Counted from the stretch's first letter, positions 22,786 through 31,533 are shown. The stretch: DNA of 36,036 nucleotides from an uncultured Actinomycetes bacterium (GCA_903862565.1 CAIOYU010000643.1:1-36036); one strand, 5' to 3'. The notes: generated by a model from the letters alone, not told the origin. Numbers and translations are program-made.

Positions 22786-23960
22786 CGCACCGCGCGACGA
22801 GCACCGTGTTGGCCCCCGGTGACCGCCTCCGCGGGTGGTGGTCAGAGTTGACGCGGGTCCAGAAGTGGGGCTTCGGTGTCCTCGGTTTCGGTGCCCTGGC
22901 GCTTCTCCCGATCTACACACCGTCGTTTCTGAAGACACCGGGTATCAGCTTCGGCGGCACCATGGCCCAATTCGCGATGGTGGCCATCATCGCCATCGGC
23001 CTCAACGTCGTGGTCGGCCAGGCGGGTCTGCTCGACCTCGGTTACGTCGGCTTCTATGCCGTCGGCGCCTATACCGTCGCGCTTCTCACCAGCCCCGACA
23101 GCCCATGGAACAGGGTGAGTCCCAACGGTTTTCTGAACGAGAACTGGGCATGGCTGTCCTGTGTGCCGATCGCCATGATGGTTACTGCGCTGGCAGGTCT
23201 GATTCTGGGTATCCCCACGCTGCGGTTGCGCGGTGACTACCTGGCCATCGTCACTCTCGGCTTCGGCGAGATCATCCGCTTGCTCGCCGACAACCTTTCA
23301 AGCGTCACCAATGGCCCCCGCGGCCTCAACGAAGTCGCCTACCCGCACATCGGGGCCACCTCCACGTTGCCCGACGGGATGTTCTCCAGCGGCAATTCCC
23401 ACGGGCAGGCGAACTACGGCACCTGGTGGTTCTGGCTCGGGCTCATCCTCATGGTGGCGATCCTGATGCTGGTCGGGAACCTCGAACGCAGTCGGGTAGG
23501 TAGGGCCTGGGTCGCCATCCGCGAGGACGAGGACGCCGCGGAGGTCATGGGCGTCAACACCTTCCGCTTCAAACTGTGGGCATTCGTGATCGGCGCAGCG
23601 ATAGGCGGACTTTCCGGAGCGCTCTACGCCGGGCAGGTGCAGTACGTCGCGCCGCCGACGTTCAACATCATCAACTCGATGCTGTTCCTCTCTGCGGTGG
23701 TGCTCGGCGGGCAGGGCAACAAACTGGGCGTGATCTTCGGGGCGTTCGTCATCGTCTACCTGCCGAACCGACTGCTCGGCGTGCACGTCGCCGGGATCAA
23801 CCTCGGGGACTTGAAATACCTGTTCTTCGGTCTGGCGCTGGTGGTCCTGATGATCTTCCGGCCGCAGGGTCTGTTCCCGGTGCGACAGCAGCTGCTCACC
23901 TACGGCAAGTCGGCACGCAAACTGCTCTCCCGCGCGGACGACAGCAAGGCGGCGGCGTGA
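22782..23960 (+). CDS. livM: Branched-chain amino-acid ABC transporter permease (LivM type)
   Basis: The second permease, 392 residues, forms the membrane channel with LivH. Its family sequence is clear: [64 protein letters not shown], and the docking loop [45 protein letters not shown], followed by [29 protein letters not shown] and the terminal [14 protein letters not shown]. An insertion with [16 protein letters not shown] between helices is as in other mycobacterial LivM proteins, as far as I can judge. It starts inside the livH stop and ends on the first base of the livG start. Confidence 0.93.
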   Translation: MTHRATSTVLAPGDRLRGWWSELTRVQKWGFGVLGFGALALLPIYTPSFLKTPGISFGGTMAQFAMVAIIAIGLNVVVGQAGLLDLGYVGFYAVGAYTVALLTSPDSPWNRVSPNGFLNENWAWLSCVPIAMMVTALAGLILGIPTLRLRGDYLAIVTLGFGEIIRLLADNLSSVTNGPRGLNEVAYPHIGATSTLPDGMFSSGNSHGQANYGTWWFWLGLILMVAILMLVGNLERSRVGRAWVAIREDEDAAEVMGVNTFRFKLWAFVIGAAIGGLSGALYAGQVQYVAPPTFNIINSMLFLSAVVLGGQGNKLGVIFGAFVIVYLPNRLLGVHVAGINLGDLKYLFFGLALVVLMIFRPQGLFPVRQQLLTYGKSARKLLSRADDSKAAA

Positions 23961-24793
23961 TGGAGCCGGTGCTCGATGAGGAGATGGCCGCGCTGCACCG
24001 TGATGTCGGAGTGGCAGCTGGGGAAAATCTGTTGGAGGCAAAGGATCTCACCGTCAAGTTCGGCGGGCTCACGGCCCTCGACGAGGTGAGCTTCGAGATC
24101 CGGAGGGGTGAGATCCTCGGCTTGATCGGCCCGAACGGTGCCGGCAAGACCACCTGCTTCAACGCGATCACCGGTGTCTACCGCCCCACCTCGGGATCGG
24201 TGACCTTCGATGGGTCGGCCCTGGGCCGGATGAAGCGGCACCAGATCACGCGCCTGGGTATCGCACGGACCTTCCAGAACATCCGGCTGTGGGGCGAGAT
24301 GACCGCGCTGGAGAACGTCGTGGTCGGTACCGATGCCCGGCACAAGACCTCGGTACCCGGGGCGCTGTTCCGAGGTCCGCGCCACCGTCGCGAGGAACTC
24401 GACGCCATCGAACGTGCGGCCGCGCTGCTGGAGTTCGTCGGAATCGCCGACCGGGGCGAGGAGAAGGCCAAAAACCTGCCCTACGGCGACCAGCGCCGGC
24501 TGGAGATCGCCCGTGCGCTGGCCACCGAACCCAAGCTGCTCTGCCTGGACGAACCTGCGGCCGGTTTCAATCCGAGCGAGAAGGCTGCGCTCATAGACCT
24601 CATCCGCGCCATCCGCGACGACGGCTACACCGTGCTACTGATCGAACACGACATGCGCCTGGTGATGGGGGTGACCGACCGGATCGTCGTGCTGGAGTTC
24701 GGCCGCAAGATCGCCGACGGTCTGCCCGCCGATATCCGTGACGACCCCGCAGTGATCGCCGCCTATCTGGGGGTTCCCGATGACCAACTCTGA
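23960..24793 (+). CDS. livG: Branched-chain amino-acid ABC transporter ATPase (LivG type)
   Basis: One of the two ATPases of the importer, 277 residues. It has Walker [19 protein letters not shown], the Q-loop segment [21 protein letters not shown], the LivG-type degenerate signature [16 protein letters not shown], Walker [17 protein letters not shown] and the switch [14 protein letters not shown]. About 25 residues precede the ATPase core. The start is ATG 23960 (or GTG 23957), touching the livM stop as TGATG; the ORF-track start at 23576 lies deep within livM and is a shadow. It overlaps livF by 14 nt if livF starts at 24780. Confidence 0.93.
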   Translation: MEPVLDEEMAALHRDVGVAAGENLLEAKDLTVKFGGLTALDEVSFEIRRGEILGLIGPNGAGKTTCFNAITGVYRPTSGSVTFDGSALGRMKRHQITRLGIARTFQNIRLWGEMTALENVVVGTDARHKTSVPGALFRGPRHRREELDAIERAAALLEFVGIADRGEEKAKNLPYGDQRRLEIARALATEPKLLCLDEPAAGFNPSEKAALIDLIRAIRDDGYTVLLIEHDMRLVMGVTDRIVVLEFGRKIADGLPADIRDDPAVIAAYLGVPDDQL

Positions 24794-24803
24794 GGCTGCG
24801 GCG

Positions 24804-25547
24804 ATGAGCGACTCGCGCGCAGGGCAGACGGCACTGCTCGAAGTCCGCGATGTCAAAGTCAGCTACGGCAGAATCGAAGCGCTGCATGGTGTCTCGCTGG
24901 TGGTCAACCACGGCGAGTTGGTGACGCTCCTGGGATCCAACGGCGCCGGAAAGACCACGCTGATGCGGGCGATATCCGGGTTGCGGCCGCTGTCGGCGGG
25001 TTCGGTGTGGTTCGACGGCCGGGATATCAGCAAGGTCAAGGCCCATCAGCGGGCCATCGAGGGCCTGGTCCAGGCGCCTGAGGGGCGTGGCGTGTTCCCG
25101 GGGATGACCGTGACGGAGAACCTCGAAATGGGTTGCTACGGGAGGAAGTTCGAGTCCAAGGCGGCTCACGACGAACGCCTTGACTGGGTTTTTGGGACCT
25201 TCCCGCGGCTTGCGGAACGCCGCAAGCAGATGGGTGGGACGCTCTCCGGCGGAGAACAGCAGATGCTTGCCATTGGGCGGGCACTCATGGCCCGGCCGCG
25301 CGTGCTACTGCTCGACGAGCCGTCGATGGGTCTGGCGCCCATGATGATTTCGCAGATCTTCAAAATCATCGCCGAGATCAATGCATTGGGTACGACGGTG
25401 CTGCTGGTGGAACAGAACGCCCAGCAAGCGCTGACCCGTTCCGATCGCGCGTACATCCTGGAGACCGGCTACGTGACACGCGAAGGCTCGGCGCGGGAAT
25501 TGTTGGCCGACGACAGTATTCGTGCGGCGTATCTCGGGGTCGCTTAG
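24804..25547 (+). CDS. livF: Branched-chain amino-acid ABC transporter ATPase (LivF type)
   Basis: The second ATPase, 247 residues from ATG 24804. Motifs are Walker A GSNGAGKTTLMRAISGL, the Q-loop LVQAPEGRGVFPGMTVTENLEMG, signature LSGGEQQMLAIGRALM, Walker B VLLLDEPSMGLAPMM and switch VLLVEQNAQQALTRSDR, ending GYVTREGSARELLADDSIRAAYLG. I prefer ATG 24804 because GAGG lies 8 bases upstream; ATG 24780, overlapping livG, would add eight residues. It closes the Liv operon and its stop is 1 bp from the convergent DUF167 gene. Confidence 0.93.
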   Translation: MSDSRAGQTALLEVRDVKVSYGRIEALHGVSLVVNHGELVTLLGSNGAGKTTLMRAISGLRPLSAGSVWFDGRDISKVKAHQRAIEGLVQAPEGRGVFPGMTVTENLEMGCYGRKFESKAAHDERLDWVFGTFPRLAERRKQMGGTLSGGEQQMLAIGRALMARPRVLLLDEPSMGLAPMMISQIFKIIAEINALGTTVLLVEQNAQQALTRSDRAYILETGYVTREGSARELLADDSIRAAYLGVA

Positions 25548-25548
25548 C

Positions 25549-25812
25549 CTAGTCGTCGATCTGGAAGCGCTTCACCTTGGACGTCGCGCCCGAGACGAGG
25601 TGGACACGGCTCGGCGGCAGACCGAGGTGTTCGGCGAGCACCTTGGTCACGGCTGCGGTGGCCTTGCCCTCAATTGCCCGCTCGCGCACATAGATCGTCA
25701 GGGAGCCGTTATCGTCGGCCTCCACCAGCGGTCCCTTCTTGCTACCCGGTTTGACCGTCACCACGACGTCGAACGTCGAGTCGTTGTCGCGTTTTCCGCT
25801 AGATCGCGCCAT
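25549..25812 (-). CDS. DUF167 (UPF0235/YggU-type) protein
   Basis: A small protein of 87 residues with the complete DUF167 pattern: VVVTVKPGSKKGPLV, LTIYVRERAIEGKATAAVTKVLAEHLGLPPSRVHLVSGATSKVKRFQI. The K-P-x-S-K and E-G-K-A-N/T positions are the conserved surface of this fold. Function is unknown in general. ATG 25812 is used in preference to TTG 25815. In M. tuberculosis I do not recall it at this point, so its presence next to the lipid-transfer protein is a local difference. Confidence 0.88.
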   Translation of the reverse strand: MARSSGKRDNDSTFDVVVTVKPGSKKGPLVEADDNGSLTIYVRERAIEGKATAAVTKVLAEHLGLPPSRVHLVSGATSKVKRFQIDD

Positions 25813-25850
25813 CAAGTCGACGTTCGGCGCACGACGGTCTGGCTCACCTG

Positions 25851-27164
25851 TCAGCGCGCCACAATCACCGACGAGCCGTGACCGAACAAGCCCTGGTTTG
25901 CGGTGACGCCGACGGTGGCGCCCTCGACCTGTCGCCCGTCGGCCTGCCCGCGCAACTGCCAGGTCAGTTCACACACCTGCGCAATCGCCTGAGCCGGGAT
26001 CGCCTCGCCGAAACAGGCCAGGCCGCCGGACGGATTGACCGGAATGCGTCCACCGACCGCGGTGGCGCCCGACCGCAGCAACTGCTCGGCCTCGCCCTTG
26101 GCACACAGGCCCAGGTGCTCGTACCAGTCGAGTTCCAGCGCGGTGGACAAGTCGTAGACCTCCGCCAGGCTCAGGTCCTCCGGTCCGATGCCGGCTTCGG
26201 CGTAGGCGACATCGAGGATGTGGTCCTTGAACGCCCGATCGGGGGCAGGCACGACGGCGGTGGAATCGGTGGCGATGTCGGGCAGCTCGGGCAGGTGCTG
26301 CGGGTAGACCGGCGTCGCGCAGGACACCGCCCGCACCGACGGCACCCCGGCCGTCGACCCCAGGTGTTTCTCGGTGAAGGCCCTGCTCGCCACGACCAAC
26401 GCGGCCCCGCCATCGGAGGTGGCGCAGATGTCCAGAAGGCGCAGTGGGTCGGACACCACCGGGCTGGCCAGGACGTCGGCGATCGAGCTTTCCTTGCGGT
26501 AGCGGGCATTCGGGTTGTTCAGTCCATGGCGGGAGTTCTTGACCTTCACCGCCGCGAAGTCCTCCAACGTCGCGCCGTACAGGTCCATCCGGCGGCGGGC
26601 CAGCAGCGCGAAGTAGACGGTGTTGGTGGCGCCGATCAGGTGGAACCGCTGCCAGTCCGGGTCGGTGCGGCGCTCCCCGCCGACCGGGGCGAAGAACCCC
26701 TTCGGGGTGGTGTCGGCGCCCACCACCAGTGCCACGTCGCACAGCCCGGCCAGGATCTGCGCCCGGGCGGACTGCAGGGCCTGGGACCCCGACGCGCACG
26801 CGGCGTAACTCGACGACACAGGAATGCCGGTCCAGCCCAGTTTCTGGGCGAACGTTGCACCGGCGACGAAGCCCGGATAGCCATTGCGGATGGTGTCCGC
26901 GCCGGCGACCAGCTGGATCTGTGCCCAATCCAGGCCGGCGTCGCGCAGCGCGGCTCGGGCAGCGACGACGCCGTAGTCGGTGAAGTCGCGGCCCCATTTG
27001 CCCCACGGGTGCATGCCTGCGCCGAGGATGTAGATGGGATCCGGCGGGTAGGAGCGGAGCGACCCGGGGAGCGGATCCGGCGGGTAGGAGCGGAGCGACC
27101 CGGGGAGCGGATCCGGCGGGTAGGAGCGGAGCGACCCGGGGAGCGGATCCGGCGGGTAACTCAT
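25851..27164 (-). CDS. Thiolase-fold lipid-transfer protein (Rv1627c-like), possible retro-aldolase
   Basis: The 437-residue protein has the thiolase-superfamily fold of SCP2/Ltp proteins: YILGAGMHPWGKWGRDFTDYGVVAARAALRDAG, the nucleophile-loop motif SSYAACASGSQAL (Cys near residue 123), ICATSDGGAALVV and the C-terminal GVTANQGLFGHGSSVIV. Two catalytic positions of true thiolases differ: the HDCF-type motif reads VYDLS (Tyr for His) and the G-H-P-x-G-A motif reads GEAIPAQ, so ordinary thiolysis is doubtful. A Tyr at the first position is a feature of the Ltp2 aldolase of cholesterol side-chain breakdown, and a DUF35 partner is coupled upstream (TCAT overlap). Residues 1-44 consist of 12-residue repeats SYPPDPLPGSLR, not part of the fold. 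Confidence 0.88.
   Translation of the reverse strand: MSYPPDPLPGSLRSYPPDPLPGSLRSYPPDPLPGSLRSYPPDPIYILGAGMHPWGKWGRDFTDYGVVAARAALRDAGLDWAQIQLVAGADTIRNGYPGFVAGATFAQKLGWTGIPVSSSYAACASGSQALQSARAQILAGLCDVALVVGADTTPKGFFAPVGGERRTDPDWQRFHLIGATNTVYFALLARRRMDLYGATLEDFAAVKVKNSRHGLNNPNARYRKESSIADVLASPVVSDPLRLLDICATSDGGAALVVASRAFTEKHLGSTAGVPSVRAVSCATPVYPQHLPELPDIATDSTAVVPAPDRAFKDHILDVAYAEAGIGPEDLSLAEVYDLSTALELDWYEHLGLCAKGEAEQLLRSGATAVGGRIPVNPSGGLACFGEAIPAQAIAQVCELTWQLRGQADGRQVEGATVGVTANQGLFGHGSSVIVAR
27037..27158. repeat. Perfect 36-bp tandem repeat (3.4 copies) at the 5' end of the lipid-transfer gene
   Basis: The unit begins ggatccggcgggtaggagcg and occurs at 27037-27072, 27073-27108, 27109-27144 and partly at 27145-27158, without a single difference. 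It encodes SYPPDPLPGSLR on the minus strand. The unit is in frame, so copy number can change without disrupting the protein. Confidence 0.97.
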
Positions 27165-27607
27165 TGCGCCACCCTCCAGGCGTAGACGGAGCGCTCGACG
27201 CCGTCGTCGTCCAGATACAACGGCATCGTGGTCAGTTCCATCTCCACACCGACTTTCAGATCAGCAGCCAGCGTGCCGTCGGCGACCTTGCCCAGCACAA
27301 TGATCCCCTCGTCGGCCAACTGCACCGCGGCGATCGCGAACGGCTCGAACGGCTCCTGCTGCGGGTACGGGGGCGGTGGCTGGTAGCGGTTCTCGGTGTA
27401 GCTCCACAAGGTGCCGCGCCGGGAAAGCGCCACCGGCTCCAGTTCGTCGGCCTCGCAATTCGGGTTCGGGCAATTGCCGGCCCGCGGCGGGAAGACGTAC
27501 GTCCCGCAGCCCGGGCACTTCGCGCCGGCCAGATGGGGGGCGCCGGAATCATCGAAGGCCCACCAACCGTCGATGGCGGGGGAGTCTGGCACTCGCGAGT
27601 CCGACAC
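27161..27607 (-). CDS. DUF35 OB-fold / zinc-ribbon acyl-CoA-associated protein (Rv1628c-like)
   Basis: This 148-residue protein has the DUF35 layout: an N-terminal rubredoxin-like zinc ribbon (AKCPGCGTYVFPPRAGNCPNPNC, four Cys) followed by an OB-fold (RRGTLWSYTENRY ... PFAIAAVQLADEGIIVLGKVADG ... VGVEMELTTMPLY). DUF35 proteins pair with thiolase-fold partners and support their folding, CoA-substrate binding and catalysis. Its stop overlaps the ATG of the lipid-transfer gene, so the two are coupled. The start is GTG 27607: a TACGCT -10 sits exactly six bases upstream, so the mRNA is probably leaderless. The 1005-residue ORF in the track that contains it is antisense to polA and is a shadow upstream of this point. 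Confidence 0.9.
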   Translation of the reverse strand: MSDSRVPDSPAIDGWWAFDDSGAPHLAGAKCPGCGTYVFPPRAGNCPNPNCEADELEPVALSRRGTLWSYTENRYQPPPPYPQQEPFEPFAIAAVQLADEGIIVLGKVADGTLAADLKVGVEMELTTMPLYLDDDGVERSVYAWRVAQ

Positions 27608-27613
27608 AAAGGC

Positions 27614-27619
27614 AGCGTA
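27614..27619 (-). promoter_or_regulatory. Candidate -10 element for leaderless DUF35/lipid-transfer mRNA
   Basis: TACGCT on the minus strand, then GCCTTT, then the GTG start of the DUF35 gene. The expected start of transcription is the G of the start codon. Confidence 0.55.
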
Positions 27620-27628
27620 GCCCGTGCA

Positions 27629-27634
27629 TAGAGT
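27629..27634 (+). promoter_or_regulatory. Candidate -10 element for leaderless polA mRNA
   Basis: TAGAGT is followed by six bases and GTG 27641. This supports GTG 27641 rather than ATG 27635 as the polA start. The two divergent -10 elements are only 9 bp apart. Confidence 0.55.
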
Positions 27635-27640
27635 ATGGGC

Positions 27641-30325
27641 GTGAGCGAGAAGCCGACATTGATGTTGCTGGACGGCAATTCGCTGGCCTTCCGGGCGTTC
27701 TACGCGCTGCCCGCCGAGAACTTCAAGACCAAGAACGGTCTGACCACCAACGCGGTCTACGGATTCACCGCGATGCTGATCAACCTGCTGCGCGACGAGG
27801 CACCCACCCACATCGCCGCCGCCTTCGACGTCTCCCGGCAGACCTTTCGCGCCGAGCGTTACCCGGAGTACAAGGCCACCCGCAGCGCCACCCCGGATGA
27901 GTTCAGGGGCCAGATCGACATCACCAAAGAGGTGCTCAACGCCATGGGCATCACTGTGTTGGCAGAGTCGGGTTACGAGGCCGACGACATCATCGCCACC
28001 CTCGCCACGCAGGCCGATGAGGCGGGTTACCGCGTCCTGGTGGTCACCGGCGATCGCGATTCGCTGCAACTGGTGAATCCGAACATCACCGTGCTCTACC
28101 CGATCAAGGGCGTCAGCGCGCTGACCCGGTTCACCCCCGAGGCGGTCGTCGAGAAGTACGGACTGACCCCCGAGCAGTACCCCGACTTCGCGGCTCTGCG
28201 CGGCGATCCCAGCGACAACCTGCCCGGCATTCCGGGCGTGGGGGAGAAGACCGCTGCCAAGTGGATCGTCGAATACGGCTCGCTGCAGGATCTGGTGGAC
28301 AACGCCGACACCGTGCGCGGCAAGGTCGGAGATTCGTTGCGCACCAACCTCTCCAGCGTGGTGCTCAACCGGGAACTCACCCACTTGGTGCGCGACGTGC
28401 CGTTGGCCCAGACCCCCGACACCTTGCGACTGCTGCCCTGGGATCGTGACCAGATTCACCGGTTGTTCGACGATCTCGAGTTCCGGGTGCTGCGTGACCG
28501 GTTGTTCGACACCCTTGCCGCCGTCGAACCCGAGGTCGACGAAGGTTTCGACGTGCGGGGCGGGGCGCTCGAACCCGGAACCGTTGCTGCCTGGCTGGCC
28601 GCCCACGGAACCGACGGACGCCGGGCCGGAATCGCGGTGGCCGGCACCCACGCCACCTATGACGGCGACGCCACCGCACTGGGAATCGCCACCGCCGACG
28701 GCGAGGGTGCCTACCTCGACACGGCCGCGCTCACCCCCGACGACGAGGCTGCACTGGCAGCCTGGCTCGGTGATCCGTCGGCCCCGAAAGCGTTGCATGA
28801 GGCCAAGATCGCGATGCACGATCTCGCCGGGCGGGGCTGGCCGCTGGCCGGGGTGACCTCCGACACCGCACTGGCGGCCTACCTGGTGCGGCCCGGTCAG
28901 CGCAGCTTCGCACTCGATGATCTGTCGCTGCGGTACCTTCGTCGCGAACTGCGCGCGGAAACCCAAGAGCAACAACAACTGTCGCTGCTCGACGACACCG
29001 ACGGGGTCGACGACCAGGCGGTGCAGACGCTGATTCTGCGGGCCCGCGCCGTCGCCGACCTGGCCACCGCGCTGGACGAGGAACTGGCCAGGATCGAGTC
29101 GTCGTCGCTGCTCGGTGAGATGGAACTGCCCGTGCAGACCGCGCTCGCCGAAATGGAAGCGGTGGGTATCGCCATCGACCAGGACGCCCTCGGCATCCTC
29201 CAGCACGAATTCGGTGACCAGATCCGCGACGCCGCCGAAGCCGCTTACGCGGTGATCGGCAAGCAGATCAACCTCGGATCGCCCAAGCAGCTTCAGGTGG
29301 TGCTGTTCGACGAACTGGGCATGCCCAAGACCAAGAAGACCAAGACCGGCTACACCACCGATGCCGATGCCCTGCAATCCCTGTTCGACAAGACCGGCCA
29401 CCCGTTCCTGGAACACATGTTGGCTCACCGCGATGCCACCCGGCTCAAGGTCACCGTCGACGGTCTGCTGAAGTCGGTGGCCGCCGACGGACGCATCCAC
29501 ACGACCTTCAACCAGACGATCGCGGCCACGGGCCGGTTGTCCTCCACCGAGCCGAACCTGCAAAACATCCCGATCCGCACCGAGGCGGGCCGGCGCATCC
29601 GCGACGCGTTCGTCGTGGGAGACGGCTATTCGGAACTGATGACGGCCGACTACAGCCAGATCGAGATGCGCATCATGGCCCACCTCTCGAAGGACGAGGG
29701 ACTCATCGAAGCGTTCAACACGGGGGAGGACCTGCACACCTTCGTCGGGTCCCGGGCCTTCGGCGTGCCGATCGACGAGGTCACGCCGGAACTGCGCCGA
29801 CGGGTTAAGGCGATGTCCTACGGCCTGGCCTATGGCCTGAGCGCTTACGGTTTGTCGCAGCAGCTCAAAATCTCCACCGAAGAGGCCAAAGAGCAGATGG
29901 ATCAGTACTTCAGCCGGTTCGGGGGAATCCGGGACTACCTGCTCAATGTGGTCGACCAGGCCCGCAAGGACGGCTACACCTCCACCGTGCTCGGGCGCCG
30001 GCGCTACCTGCCCGAACTGGACAGCAGCAACCGGCAGCTTCGGGAGGCTGCGGAGCGGGCGGCGCTCAACGCGCCGATCCAGGGCAGCGCCGCCGACATC
30101 ATCAAGGTGGCGATGGTCGGTGTGGACACCGCGTTGCGCGAGGCGGGCCTGACCTCCCGGATTCTGCTGCAGGTGCACGACGAACTGCTGCTCGAGATAG
30201 CGCCGGGCGAGCGGGACGTGGTCGAGAACCTGGTGCGCGAGCGGATGGGCGGTGCGTACCCGCTCGACGTGCCGCTGGAGGTATCAGTGGGCTACGGCCG
30301 CAGCTGGGATGCGGCAGCGCATTAG
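27641..30325 (+). CDS. polA: DNA polymerase I
   Basis: PolA fills gaps and removes RNA primers in replication and repair. The 894-residue protein has an N-terminal 5'-nuclease domain (about residues 1-290: LLDGNSLAFRAFYALP, GYEADDIIATLA, VVTGDRDSLQLV, LRGDPSDNLPGIPGVGEKTA), a middle domain that retains the fold but lacks the acidic residues of a 3'-5' proofreading exonuclease, as in other mycobacteria, and a polymerase domain with motif A DYSQIEMRIMAH (near 670), motif B RRRVKAMSYGLAYG (near 725) and motif C QVHDELL (near 845). GTG 27641 is chosen from the upstream TAGAGT hexamer; ATG 27635 would add two residues. It is divergent from the DUF35 gene and convergent with the PrsW-type gene. Confidence 0.96.
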   Translation: MSEKPTLMLLDGNSLAFRAFYALPAENFKTKNGLTTNAVYGFTAMLINLLRDEAPTHIAAAFDVSRQTFRAERYPEYKATRSATPDEFRGQIDITKEVLNAMGITVLAESGYEADDIIATLATQADEAGYRVLVVTGDRDSLQLVNPNITVLYPIKGVSALTRFTPEAVVEKYGLTPEQYPDFAALRGDPSDNLPGIPGVGEKTAAKWIVEYGSLQDLVDNADTVRGKVGDSLRTNLSSVVLNRELTHLVRDVPLAQTPDTLRLLPWDRDQIHRLFDDLEFRVLRDRLFDTLAAVEPEVDEGFDVRGGALEPGTVAAWLAAHGTDGRRAGIAVAGTHATYDGDATALGIATADGEGAYLDTAALTPDDEAALAAWLGDPSAPKALHEAKIAMHDLAGRGWPLAGVTSDTALAAYLVRPGQRSFALDDLSLRYLRRELRAETQEQQQLSLLDDTDGVDDQAVQTLILRARAVADLATALDEELARIESSSLLGEMELPVQTALAEMEAVGIAIDQDALGILQHEFGDQIRDAAEAAYAVIGKQINLGSPKQLQVVLFDELGMPKTKKTKTGYTTDADALQSLFDKTGHPFLEHMLAHRDATRLKVTVDGLLKSVAADGRIHTTFNQTIAATGRLSSTEPNLQNIPIRTEAGRRIRDAFVVGDGYSELMTADYSQIEMRIMAHLSKDEGLIEAFNTGEDLHTFVGSRAFGVPIDEVTPELRRRVKAMSYGLAYGLSAYGLSQQLKISTEEAKEQMDQYFSRFGGIRDYLLNVVDQARKDGYTSTVLGRRRYLPELDSSNRQLREAAERAALNAPIQGSAADIIKVAMVGVDTALREAGLTSRILLQVHDELLLEIAPGERDVVENLVRERMGGAYPLDVPLEVSVGYGRSWDAAAH

Positions 30326-30357
30326 TGCCTGCCCGGCTCCCTGACCTCAGGGTGCGG

Positions 30358-31521
30358 TCACGCGACGGGAAACCGGAAGCGGTCGAGTTGCTGGAGTGCC
30401 GGTGCCGCGACCGCCCGCATGGCCAGCACCCGGTGCGCTTCCTCGTTCTGCAACGCGAACACCCGCGGATCGCCGAACCCGCGGTCGATGCGGTCGCGCA
30501 CGTAGGCCAGTTCGACGACCTGCTGAACGAAGGCCTTGACCGCCGAGGCGGCGGGTCGGCCCCCGTAACGCTGAGCGGTCGCGACCGCCGTCTTTCTGGC
30601 CCGTATCGAACCCAGCCAGGCTGCCTCGTTGGGTGTCACCAGCCGATTGGCCACCATCCCGGGCAGTTTCGCGGCGATGATGTGGCGCTCCCGTCTGCGA
30701 CTGGTGACGCCGAGGGTGATCGCCAGCGCGAGCATCGGCAGCATCCACAATGCGTAGACACCCAGATAAGCCTTCGCGCCCAGCAGGGCCGATCCGTTCC
30801 AGAGTCCGTGCATGATCACCGCGCCGATGTAGCCCAGCAGCACACAACCGACCTTGCCGAACGTGCTGCGCCGCTGCAGCGCGAAATACACCCCGATCGC
30901 GGTCATCGTGGTGAACAGCGGATGGGCGAAAGGGCCGAGTACCAACCGCAATGCGGCGATGACCAGCGAACTCGCCAGCGACTCCCCGTTGGCGATGTAG
31001 AAGATGTTCTCCATCCAGGCGAAACCCACTGCGGTGAACCCGGCATAGACCAGGCAGTCGGTCAGCGTGTTGAGCTCGTTGCGGCGTCGGCCGGTCATCA
31101 TCAGCACCAGGAACAGACCCTTGGCTGCCTCCTCGGCCAGCGGCGCCCCGATCGCCATCGTGATGGGGTTGGCGCTCGGCTCGCCGTCGGGCAGGGGCGG
31201 CCGGCCCGCGGCCAGTGAGGCCTCCAGCAGGTGCTCCAGGATGACCGAGGCCACCACCGCGACCGAGGCCCCCCACAGGAAGGCCATCACCAGCAGGCGC
31301 GGCGGCTCCGGCTCCCAGCGGTCCAGCCAGAGGTAGCAGAGCAGCACCACCGCCATCGCGGTCGTGGCCAGCACGAACCCCAGAGCGGTGCCGCCGGGGT
31401 TGACGGCGGTCATCAGCGTCAGGATCAGGGCGGTCGCCGTGCCCAGGCCGATGATGACGGCCAGCGGTGCGCCGACTTTGCGGACGGGTGTCGGCATCGG
31501 GGGCACTGTGGCGTAGGGCAT
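30358..31521 (-). CDS. PrsW-family intramembrane metalloprotease
   Basis: The 387-residue membrane protein has about eight helices and the metal-site motifs of the PrsW/CPBP-like family: APLAEEAAKGLFL (EE-x-x-K), FAWMENIFYIANGE (the E-N-x-x-Y helix), LGPFAHPLFTTMTAIG (first His) and GAVIMHGLWNGSAL (second His). PrsW in Bacillus cleaves an anti-sigma factor; in mycobacteria the substrate is unknown. The C-terminal 110 residues after the last helix are soluble and basic (RRRERHIIAAKLPGM...). On the minus strand TACTCT stands six bases before ATG 31521, so I prefer this start and a leaderless mRNA; GTG 31524 lies just upstream. A gene of this type is not part of the M. tuberculosis polA-rpsA junction as I recall it. 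Confidence 0.88.
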   Translation of the reverse strand: MPYATVPPMPTPVRKVGAPLAVIIGLGTATALILTLMTAVNPGGTALGFVLATTAMAVVLLCYLWLDRWEPEPPRLLVMAFLWGASVAVVASVILEHLLEASLAAGRPPLPDGEPSANPITMAIGAPLAEEAAKGLFLVLMMTGRRRNELNTLTDCLVYAGFTAVGFAWMENIFYIANGESLASSLVIAALRLVLGPFAHPLFTTMTAIGVYFALQRRSTFGKVGCVLLGYIGAVIMHGLWNGSALLGAKAYLGVYALWMLPMLALAITLGVTSRRRERHIIAAKLPGMVANRLVTPNEAAWLGSIRARKTAVATAQRYGGRPAASAVKAFVQQVVELAYVRDRIDRGFGDPRVFALQNEEAHRVLAMRAVAAPALQQLDRFRFPVA

Positions 31522-31527
31522 CACAGG

Positions 31528-31533
31528 AGAGTA
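31528..31533 (-). promoter_or_regulatory. Candidate -10 element for leaderless PrsW-type mRNA
   Basis: TACTCT on the minus strand followed by CCTGTG and the ATG at 31521, the spacing expected for a transcript starting on the start codon. Confidence 0.5.

Noticed and set aside
23576-23959. Long N-terminal extension of livG
   Set aside because: These 128 codons lie inside livM; the true start is ATG 23960 (or GTG 23957) at the livM stop.
27037-27158. CRISPR-like array
   Set aside because: The 36-bp units are directly adjacent with no spacers, in frame with a gene, and no cas genes are near.
25878-27185. 435-residue plus-strand ORF with RIRRVGAERPGE repeats
   Set aside because: Antisense to the lipid-transfer gene; its repeats are only the other strand of the 36-bp tandem unit.
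27608-30178. Upstream part of the 1005-residue minus-strand ORF
   Set aside because: Antisense to polA with low-complexity composition; only the last 148 codons (from GTG 27607) form the DUF35 protein.
30336-30352. Short inverted repeat CCCTGA-CC-TCAGGG between polA and the PrsW-type gene
   Set aside because: Six-base arms with a 2-nt loop and no U-run; too weak to call a terminator.
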